A stretch of 18,029 bases of DNA from DTU078 sp002397345 (GTDB lineage Bacteria > Bacillota > Clostridia > Oscillospirales > CAG-272): contig CALLYE010000094.1 in the NCBI GenBank assembly GCA_937875545.1, forward strand, positions 1-18,029, written 5' to 3'. The notes under the pieces were generated by a model. It saw only the letters and a list, made by a program, of their open reading frames with translations, was not told where the DNA came from and searched no databases. Shown here piece after piece: positions 8,722 to 14,932 of this stretch; position 1 is the first letter of the stretch, and the number at the start of each line of letters is the position of its first letter. Both the position numbers and the translations under genes were made by a program.

Positions 8722-9699
8722 TTATTGACCCACCTTTGAAAGCAATTTTTGCACCAGCACGTTAGCGCCTATCATTAGGAAGAATAGCACCAGCGAAATG
8801 GCGGAGGCATAACCAAATTCAAAACGCGTCGTCATATATTCCTGCAGGTGATGCTGCAGCGTCCACGCCACATAGTCTGTAGACGGATAGCCGCAGAGCG
8901 CCGTTACAACGCCGCCGAAACCGAACGAGCCGGTGATGGCAAGTACCGCGCCGAACAGCAGGATGTTACGCATTGAAGGAAGGGTTATATACCACAGTTC
9001 CTGCCAGCGGTTTTTCACGCCGTCGATTGCGCCCGCTTCATACAGCGAGCGATCGACGCCCTGAAGTCCCGCTATAAACGCAAGGAACGACGTGCCCAGT
9101 GAGGTCCACAGCGCTACGACAATACACAAAGGCATTATGTAAGCTGTATCCTGGAAGAATAATATCGGTTTTGTAATGATACCCATTTTAAGCATCCAAC
9201 CGTTCACATATCCGTATATATCGCCCTGGAAGAAGAGCTGCCATACAAGATATGCGTTACCGGATATGGACGGGGCATAGAATATAAACGTAACCAACGC
9301 CCTTACCTTGGGGGAAAGTTCGTTTATGAACCACGCGACGAGGAATGAGAGTATATATGAAGCAGGACCGGTCGCGACGGCGAAGATCATGGTGTTTTGG
9401 AACGCTTTGATGAACAGGTCGTCGTCAAGGAACAATCTTATATAGTTATCCATGAAGACGAAGTCAGGGAATTGCAGCATGTTGAAGTTTGTGAAGCTCA
9501 ACAGTATCGAAAGGATGACTGGTATAACCGTGAACATGATGAACATTATAAGGAACGGCAATACCATGACGTATCCGACCCATGTGCGCTTCATTTCAGC
9601 GAGTATATACTCGCCTTTGGTCATATCTCTGCGCAATTTAGGCTGTTTCTGCGGAACCTTTGGATTCCGTGGCGCCTCTTTGACCGCATTGTTTGTCAT
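8722..9699 (-). CDS. Sugar ABC transporter permease, MalF/UgpA-type (first pair)
   Basis: 325-residue CUT1 permease. It has a basic N-terminus rich in Pro and Lys (1-40), TM1 about 41-65 and further helices at about 101-123, 134-156, 186-210, 245-262 and 295-317. The EAA loop is YEAGAIDGVKNRWQELWYIT (220-239). AAGGAGA lies 11 nt before the ATG. It follows the giant solute-binding-protein gene after 42 nt and precedes its MalG-type partner by 2 nt, the classic order binding protein, MalF-type, MalG-type. Because it is next to the binding protein, this pair is the more likely recipient of that protein's ligand. Confidence 0.94.
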   Translation of the reverse strand: MTNNAVKEAPRNPKVPQKQPKLRRDMTKGEYILAEMKRTWVGYVMVLPFLIMFIMFTVIPVILSILLSFTNFNMLQFPDFVFMDNYIRLFLDDDLFIKAFQNTMIFAVATGPASYILSFLVAWFINELSPKVRALVTFIFYAPSISGNAYLVWQLFFQGDIYGYVNGWMLKMGIITKPILFFQDTAYIMPLCIVVALWTSLGTSFLAFIAGLQGVDRSLYEAGAIDGVKNRWQELWYITLPSMRNILLFGAVLAITGSFGFGGVVTALCGYPSTDYVAWTLQHHLQEYMTTRFEFGYASAISLVLFFLMIGANVLVQKLLSKVGQ

Positions 9700-9741
9700 T
9701 TTAGCGATTTTCTCCTTTACAATTATATTCAGGGGTCGGCT

Positions 9742-12700
9742 TTACTGGTTTGGAGCAGTATTTTCTGCCTCTTCATTGCCTTCTATATAAGAGTTGCTGT
9801 AGGTGATAGGCAGAAATTCCATCTTAAACTCTTTACGCTTACGGGAAATTTCTTTATTTATATCAAGTATGCGGTTAAGCATCGCGCTTGTCGCCTTGGT
9901 GCCGGAATTGTATACATCCATAAACGCGTTGTTAACATAAACGGGAACGATATAAGATCCCGGATATTCGGGGATACCCACCAAATGTTTAAGCTGCGCC
10001 GAAACCGCCGCGTATTCGCTCTTTGTCCATGCCAGCGAGAGCAGCGAGTTGATGTTTGCGGTATTGTATTTGGTGGTCGGGTTAGCAGATACGTTAAGTT
10101 GTTCCTTTGCAAGACGGATCTGTGTTTCTTCTGAAGTATACCACTTCATGTATTCCCAAGTCGCGGCGGGATCCTGTGCGCCTCTCGGAATAACCATAGA
10201 GCCGACCGTAACAGGAGAGGTGATGTTGAGTGTGCCGTCCTCACGCTCAAATCCGAGCAGAGGCGCCATTTCCCACAGTCCACGCAGCTCTGAGAAGCCC
10301 ATCAGGCTGTTGTAAGTGCCTATAGCGTCAGCGATATAGATAGGCATCTGCGCGGTTCTGAACCACGAGATATCATATACAACTGGGCAGTCATACTTTT
10401 TAAACATATCTGTGATCAGCTCAAACGCTTTGAGTCCCACGTTGGACGACATGTTGGTACGCATACCGTTATCGGCGTAAAGCTCACCGCCGAGCTGGTA
10501 CAGGAATATATTAGTACCCGCAAGCCCTGTCGGAAGTCCTATCTTCATGTGCTTGTTTTGCAGCACAGGAAGTATGTCGTATAAATCCTGCCATGTTTTC
10601 GGTATCTCAAGTCCAAGCTGAGCAAGCACGTCGACACGGTAGAACATCATGGAAAACGCCATGGATGTGGGTATGCCGTATGTCAGATTTTCGCCCTTTG
10701 CATTCTCCATGGTAAGCGGGATAACCGCCGCTTTATCAAAACGGGATATGACTTCATCAAAACCCTCTTTGTTGTTAAGCGGTTCAACAGCCTCGCGCAG
10801 ACCCCATGTAATGGTATCCGTCGAGTTCATGTTGGCAACGTCGGGTCCGATGCCGGCAAGAATCGCTTCGGTCAGACCCGCGGATATGACCTTGATCTTT
10901 ACGGCTATATTAGTGACCGGAGTGAAGTAGTTGTCGATCAGATAACGCGTGATGAGCGCGTCGTCACGTCCGAGCGCCGAGACTATCCACATTTCAACTT
11001 CGCCCTTGGATTCGAACTTGGCGTCGCTGCGGTAACCGATCGTGGTATAGTCCATGGTGAAGCTCATTACGAACGCTTTTATCTCGAACCACGCCGCCTG
11101 GAAGAAGTTTGCCTTTGAAGGCGGCATTTTAGCGTCGGTGCCCTGCACTGTGAAATAGTCGAGCTTCATCGGCTGATCCAGAGAGGCGTATAACCAGTTG
11201 GACAGCGCGATAGTCTGGTTTTTAAAGTTTACGAAGTTTGGCGCGATTTTATATTCGTCCTCAGCCATCGTCTTGAACAGGATCGCAATGGTGTTAAGCG
11301 TCGCGACCTGGTCACCCAGCTCACCGGTAATTTTGGAAAGCTCGTCGGCTATGTCGAACAGCTCCTGCGCGGATTTGCCTATCGTGCGTACCGCTTCGGG
11401 CGTCACGCGGGTGAAACCGTAGTCGCGGTATGCGTCGGGAGACGGACCGGTCAGCATGACCATTTCCTGATATGCAATGTTGAGGTTCTTTATAATCTGC
11501 GCGATACGGTATACATAGGTCACCATGTCGCCCAGCACGATCTCAAACTCGATGGTGTTCTCGCCTTTATTAAGGTAGAACATGAAGTCCTGCTTCCCGT
11601 TGTTGAGGGGCAGGCTCTGCCAATCGGGAGAATATTTGAAGCGGCAATAGCTCGCCTCTTTGAAAGGTATCTCGCCGTTTATGCGTATTCTGCGGCTCGT
11701 GAACATACCGATCAGCGAATTCTGACGGAAACGCGTCACTATGTTGTAAAACCCATCCTGCGGCGCGTCGATCGTATAACGCATCCAGTGCCCGACAACC
11801 GAGCTGTTGAGCAGGTTGAATTTTATGACCGTGGGGTCCTGCGGCTCGGTGAGCGCGGAGGTACGGTCATTTATGGGGAACAGACACGCGTTTGAAACCA
11901 GCGTCGGATTTTCGCCCTGAAGCTTTATCGGCTCGATGCCGGTAACTTCCTTGGCGCCGCTGGCTTTATGGTTGGCTATGTATTCATCATAACTTATTTC
12001 TTCATCATAGCGGTAAAACTCGATTTTGGAAATAACAATCGGCTCGCGCGCGCCGACAAAGGTGATGGTGTGTTCACCTTCGGAAAAATAAAACTCGAAA
12101 GGATTTATTGTATAACCCAGCCAGTCACGCAGATAATAGTTGTTCCAAACCGGCTGCTGCTGCCTGATCGGACGTATGTCGTTGCCGTTGACGTCATAAT
12201 CAAAGCCGCCGTCTTCCTGGAGTATGTATTTCCACGAACGCGGGAAATAAAAATACCGTGCCTCGGAGAACGGAAGCTTGCCGTCGATATAAAGCATACG
12301 CTCGATAGTAGTGACGGTATCGCCGACCACCGGGATATAGTTGATGCGCATCGCATACCTTCCGGTCGCCGGAATATTGACCTTCCATACGGTGTTGCCC
12401 GACGGTCCCATCTGCAGCGACTTGCCGGACACACCTTCGTAATTGTCCAGCACCTTCACCTCTGCTGTGGTTCCCGCGGCGTCATAATCCGCCGCGTTTA
12501 TGGTGACAGTTTGTTCGGCTTTCGGCACGTCGCCGTATTTTTCATCATATTCGACATATGTGTTGGTGCCGATCAGACCCTGTATTTCTGACAGTGTCCG
12601 GTTGTAAGTGCCATAGGTCTCAAGCTGAGCTTCTGACGCCTGTGCGTTCACGGTGTCGACTGTGTCAGAGCCATCATTTGCCGCCGGATCGGCCGCTGAT

Positions 12701-12783
12701 ACAGGGATGACCGACAGTGCGCCGAACATCATCGCAATTACCATGAAAATGGCAATCAGCTTTTTCGCGTGCGATTTGTTCAT
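9742..12783 (-). CDS. Giant extracellular solute-binding protein with CBM-like domains
   Basis: 1013 residues, more than twice a usual sugar-binding protein. A Sec signal peptide (KKLIAIFMVIAMMFGALS, likely cut after VSA at 30) has no lipobox cysteine. Two beta-sandwich, carbohydrate-binding-module-like regions follow: about 90-260 (GRYAMRINY, LYIDGKLPF, GEHTITFVG) and about 285-430 (GFYNIVTRF, RIRINGEIPF, GENTIEFEI). These two regions repeat the same scheme and may be duplicates. A helical segment (440-590) precedes the bacterial extracellular solute-binding domain (about 595-990), with LTYGIPTSMAFSMMFYRVDV (700-719), KTWQDLYD (729-736) and WEYMKWYTSEETQ (876-888). AGGAGG lies 11 nt before the ATG. 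It is the first gene of the operon, behind a 220-nt leader. The ligand is probably a polysaccharide or oligosaccharide (inference). Confidence 0.9.
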   Translation of the reverse strand: MNKSHAKKLIAIFMVIAMMFGALSVIPVSAADPAANDGSDTVDTVNAQASEAQLETYGTYNRTLSEIQGLIGTNTYVEYDEKYGDVPKAEQTVTINAADYDAAGTTAEVKVLDNYEGVSGKSLQMGPSGNTVWKVNIPATGRYAMRINYIPVVGDTVTTIERMLYIDGKLPFSEARYFYFPRSWKYILQEDGGFDYDVNGNDIRPIRQQQPVWNNYYLRDWLGYTINPFEFYFSEGEHTITFVGAREPIVISKIEFYRYDEEISYDEYIANHKASGAKEVTGIEPIKLQGENPTLVSNACLFPINDRTSALTEPQDPTVIKFNLLNSSVVGHWMRYTIDAPQDGFYNIVTRFRQNSLIGMFTSRRIRINGEIPFKEASYCRFKYSPDWQSLPLNNGKQDFMFYLNKGENTIEFEIVLGDMVTYVYRIAQIIKNLNIAYQEMVMLTGPSPDAYRDYGFTRVTPEAVRTIGKSAQELFDIADELSKITGELGDQVATLNTIAILFKTMAEDEYKIAPNFVNFKNQTIALSNWLYASLDQPMKLDYFTVQGTDAKMPPSKANFFQAAWFEIKAFVMSFTMDYTTIGYRSDAKFESKGEVEMWIVSALGRDDALITRYLIDNYFTPVTNIAVKIKVISAGLTEAILAGIGPDVANMNSTDTITWGLREAVEPLNNKEGFDEVISRFDKAAVIPLTMENAKGENLTYGIPTSMAFSMMFYRVDVLAQLGLEIPKTWQDLYDILPVLQNKHMKIGLPTGLAGTNIFLYQLGGELYADNGMRTNMSSNVGLKAFELITDMFKKYDCPVVYDISWFRTAQMPIYIADAIGTYNSLMGFSELRGLWEMAPLLGFEREDGTLNITSPVTVGSMVIPRGAQDPAATWEYMKWYTSEETQIRLAKEQLNVSANPTTKYNTANINSLLSLAWTKSEYAAVSAQLKHLVGIPEYPGSYIVPVYVNNAFMDVYNSGTKATSAMLNRILDINKEISRKRKEFKMEFLPITYSNSYIEGNEEAENTAPNQ

Positions 12784-13004
12784 GTGGAAATTTTCCTCCT
12801 ACAAGATTTTGTGGGCGATTGGCCGCTTGTTTACTCCTCTGAGCCGGTCGGCGCCGCAACCGTTCCATAACATAACACGCCGCTCGTGCGTTTTATCGCC
12901 TGATGAGCTTTCGGTTGGTGTCGGTACAGGAATTTAATTTTACACAGGAGTGCTCATACCTTTACATAATATTAAATACATCCGTCGTCGCACTCCATTT
13001 TCAC
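12784..13004 (-). promoter_or_regulatory. Long structured 5' leader of the transporter operon
   Basis: From the predicted start site near 13004 to the first ATG there are about 220 nt. In the RNA, GGAGTGC (12996-12990) is exactly complementary to GCACTCC (12953-12947). CAACCG (917-912 of the 12000s) is complementary to CGGTTG (12862-12857), enclosing a small CACG/CGTG hairpin (12888-12876). A possible 13-codon open frame (12981-12940) has GGAG 11 nt before its ATG, and that GGAG is inside the first stem. No known riboswitch class was recognised; a regulatory role is inference. Confidence 0.4.
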
Positions 13005-13010
13005 TCAATT

Positions 13011-13039
13011 ATAATAGCACAAATGCGGAAAGTTGTCAA
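13011..13039 (-). promoter_or_regulatory. Sigma-A promoter of the seven-gene operon
   Basis: On the minus strand TTGACA (13039-13034) is followed after 17 nt by TATTAT (13016-13011). An overlapping TATAAT (13013-13008) is at 20-nt spacing. It is the best promoter upstream of the binding-protein gene; transcription would start near 13004. Confidence 0.75.
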
Positions 13040-13041
13040 TA

Positions 13042-13056
13042 GCGCCAAAACGGCGC
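13042..13056. promoter_or_regulatory. Inverted repeat abutting the operon -35, possible operator
   Basis: GCGCC (13042-13046) and GGCGC (13052-13056) flank AAAAC, starting 2 nt upstream of the -35 box. It could be a regulator site or a short hairpin; no regulator gene is in the window. Confidence 0.3.
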
Positions 13057-13403
13057 GTTCATTTACGTGATGTCAACATATTTGTTATCCGCAGTTTAAA
13101 CACCGGTTTTCGTTCGTTCACATTTGTCCGATAAATCAACGGGATGTTAAAAACGGAGGTTCGACTGCATAATATGCCGTTTTTATTTACTTATTAATAA
13201 CTGTCCATGGATTTTATGTGAATATTCTTTTTGTTTTGAACGTAAATATCCGCATTTGTTAATAATTTTAGAGTCTCATCCAGCAATTAACTATAATAGT
13301 AGTTATTCGGAAAGATCAAAATATTTGTGCATGTTCCACAATTTCGAGGTCTAATTTTCTACACCTAAGCATATTGCACAAACTTTTTTTAAACCGATTT
13401 CAC
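13057..13403. other. AT-rich intergenic stretch without a convincing gene
   Basis: About 350 nt between the divergent promoters. I see no credible coding frame. It holds a symmetrical hairpin (13148-13185), an imperfect CCGG-centred palindrome near 13097-13110, and a weak minus-strand promoter-like pair near 13290-13319. Confidence 0.5.
13148..13185. terminator. Terminator-like hairpin in the intergenic region
   Basis: TAAAAACGG (13148-13156) pairs with CCGTTTTTA (13177-13185) over a 20-nt loop. A T-tract follows on either strand, so it could act in both directions, but no gene ends here. Confidence 0.35.
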
Positions 13404-13432
13404 TTGACGCGAAACACCGGACGGGTTATAAT
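13404..13432 (+). promoter_or_regulatory. Near-consensus sigma-A promoter of the yfbR-upp unit
   Basis: TTGACG (13404-13409), a 17-nt spacer, then a perfect TATAAT (13427-13432). Transcription would begin near 13439, about 40 nt before the AGGAGG ribosome binding site at 13479. Confidence 0.85.
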
Positions 13433-13460
13433 ATAAGGCGGTATTTTTATAGATATTTTT

Positions 13461-14078
13461 TTGATATTTCATCGCGTCAGGAGGCGAGGAGTTACGTCGC
13501 ATAATTTTTACGCCATTTTATTCAGGCAAAAATATATCGGGCGCTGGAGCCTTATGCGTAATATCACGCCCGATACGCTTGCGGCGCACAGCGCCGAGGT
13601 TGCCGCGCTTGCGCATGCGCTCGCTCTGATAGGCAACAAATATTACGATAAGAATTACGACTGCGGGCGCGCGGCGCTGCTGGCGCTCTATCACGACGCG
13701 CCGGAGGTATACACGGGCGACATGCCTACGCCGGTCAAATATTTCAGCTCCGAAATGCGCGCCGCTTATACGGATATAGAACATAAAGCCGGTCAGGTGC
13801 TGCTTTCCAAGCTGCCCGAGGAGTTACGCGGCGAATTCGGATCGCTGTTCGGAATCACGCCGTCCGAGGACGACGCACGTCTGCTTCTTATTGTTAAGGC
13901 CGCGGACAAGTTGAGCGCGTATATAAAGTGCGTAGAGGAAGAAAAGTGCGGCAACACCGAGTTCCGCGAGGCGCGCAAGACCTTACTCGCAACGCTGCGG
14001 CAAAATCCCCTGCCCGAGCTGGAGCGTTTTATGGCGGATTTTTTGCCCGCGTTCGAGCTGACGCTCGACGAGCTGTAA
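13461..14078 (+). CDS. yfbR: YfbR-type HD-domain 5'-deoxynucleotidase
   Basis: Cytoplasmic metal-dependent phosphohydrolase that removes the phosphate from deoxyribonucleoside 5'-monophosphates in nucleotide salvage. Numbering from TTG 13461: the RW pair that contacts substrate in E. coli YfbR is R28-W29; HD metal ligands are H43, H78-D79 and D149 (AADKLSAYIKC); the likely catalytic Glu is E82 in YHDAPEVYTGDMPTPVKY. Similarity to E. coli YfbR runs over nearly the whole length, including the FxLTLDE-like C-terminus. The start is unresolved: TTG 13461 has no ribosome binding site, whereas AGGAGG at 13479-13484 points to ACG 13494, giving a protein that starts SHNFYAILFRQ like its relatives; the next ATG (13554) would delete RW. 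I keep the longest canonical frame as outer limit. It is followed 47 nt later by upp, probably in the same transcript. Confidence 0.9.
   Translation: MIFHRVRRRGVTSHNFYAILFRQKYIGRWSLMRNITPDTLAAHSAEVAALAHALALIGNKYYDKNYDCGRAALLALYHDAPEVYTGDMPTPVKYFSSEMRAAYTDIEHKAGQVLLSKLPEELRGEFGSLFGITPSEDDARLLLIVKAADKLSAYIKCVEEEKCGNTEFREARKTLLATLRQNPLPELERFMADFLPAFELTLDEL
13479..13484 (+). promoter_or_regulatory. Ribosome binding site pointing to a non-standard yfbR start
   Basis: Perfect AGGAGG. It lies downstream of the only nearby canonical in-frame start (TTG 13461) and 9 nt before an in-frame ACG at 13494, exactly where family members begin with Met-Ser-His. Confidence 0.7.
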
Positions 14079-14125
14079 AAACGAATAATATATAATTTTA
14101 TCTTTAAACAAGAAGGAATATTTAA

Positions 14126-14755
14126 ATGGGAACGTTTCAAATAATCAAACATCCGCTTATCGAACACAAACTGACCTTAATGCGCAGTACGGAAACCGGA
14201 CCGAAAGATTTCCGTGAGCTGTTGGGAGAGATCGCAATGCTTATGGGATATGAAATCACGCGCGATTTCCCTCTTGCGGAGGTGGAAATCGAAACACCCA
14301 TGCAAAAGATGACGGCGCGAAAAATCGAAGGCAAAAAAGTCGCCGTTGTACCAATCCTGCGCGCCGGATTGGGCATGGTTGACGGGCTGCTCAGCCTTAT
14401 TCCCGTGGCGAAGGTGGGCCATATCGGGCTGTACCGCGATCATGAAACGCATATGCCCGTGGTCTATTATAACAAGCTGCCTTTTGATATAGAACAGCGC
14501 ACCGTTATCCTGTGCGATCCGATGCTCGCGACCGGCGGCTCCGCGTCCGACGCGGTTGCGATGCTCAAAGAAAAGGGCGTGACCGACATTCGCCTGATGT
14601 GCCTTGTCGCCGCGCCTGAAGGCGTGGCGAAGCTGCAAGCCGATCACCCCGACGTAAACATCTACACCGCAGCGCTTGACGAGCGCCTTAACGAAAACGC
14701 CTACATCCTCCCCGGTCTGGGCGATGCAGGCGACCGTCTATTCGGGACGAAATGA
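14126..14755 (+). CDS. upp: Uracil phosphoribosyltransferase
   Basis: 209 residues, the normal family length. It converts uracil plus PRPP into UMP and pyrophosphate in pyrimidine salvage. Visible family motifs are the N-terminal KHPLIEHKLTLMR (8-20), PILRAGLGM (76-84), the PRPP-binding loop VILCDPMLATGGSA (126-139) and the uracil-binding C-terminal region AALDERLNENAYILPGLGDAGDR (183-205). It has no signal peptide or membrane segment. AAGGA lies 8 nt before ATG 14126. A TATAAT at 14091-14096 in the 47-nt gap lacks a good -35 partner, so co-transcription with yfbR from the promoter at 13404 is more likely. An unusual complex hairpin lies downstream. Confidence 0.97.
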   Translation: MGTFQIIKHPLIEHKLTLMRSTETGPKDFRELLGEIAMLMGYEITRDFPLAEVEIETPMQKMTARKIEGKKVAVVPILRAGLGMVDGLLSLIPVAKVGHIGLYRDHETHMPVVYYNKLPFDIEQRTVILCDPMLATGGSASDAVAMLKEKGVTDIRLMCLVAAPEGVAKLQADHPDVNIYTAALDERLNENAYILPGLGDAGDRLFGTK

Positions 14756-14767
14756 CGGAGATACGCC

Positions 14768-14839
14768 GGGGGACTTTTTGAGGAAAATGTCCTCTCCCTA
14801 ATCGCCGCAGCGATTAGGGAGGACCCCCAAAACCTTTTT
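14768..14839 (+). terminator. Complex hairpin after upp, possible terminator
   Basis: TCCCTAATCGC (14795-14805) and GCGATTAGGGA (14810-14820) form a perfect 11-bp stem with a CGCA loop. It can be extended by GTCC/GGAC across a 2-nt bulge and by GGGG/CCCC. The T-run (14835-14839) is about 10 nt from the stem base, so this is not a classic terminator. GTCC can instead pair with GGAC at 14771-14774 in a rival hairpin. Confidence 0.45.
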
Positions 14840-14864
14840 AAAAAATATATATTAATAATTGTTG

Positions 14865-14870
14865 TATAAT
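14865..14870 (+). promoter_or_regulatory. Possible -10 box for cinA
   Basis: Perfect TATAAT, but no convincing -35 at 16-18 nt upstream and no extended -10. It is the only promoter-like site between the upp hairpin and cinA. Confidence 0.35.
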
Positions 14871-14932
14871 AAAAACACACCCTTCTTAAGCAGGTGTATC
14901 CCCGTATCTTTTTTAATGAAAGTGTACAACTT

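Noticed and set aside
9397..10134. 245-codon open frame on the + strand
   Set aside because: It lies antisense to the binding protein and permease genes, which have clear domains; composition matches a shadow frame and it has no ribosome binding site.
11968..12591. 207-codon open frame on the + strand
   Set aside because: Antisense to the CBM-like part of the binding protein; no recognisable domain.
12674..12868. 64-codon open frame across the operon leader and binding-protein start
   Set aside because: It overlaps the first gene in another frame, is rich in Arg with no family resemblance, and has no good ribosome binding site.
13097..13110. CCGG-centred imperfect palindrome as a LacI/CcpA operator
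   Set aside because: Half-sites match only partly and the site is about 60 nt upstream of the promoter; not enough to claim.
14894..14932. Upstream GTG start for cinA
   Set aside because: It would add 13 residues absent from the family and has no ribosome binding site; ATG 14933 fits the conserved N-terminus.
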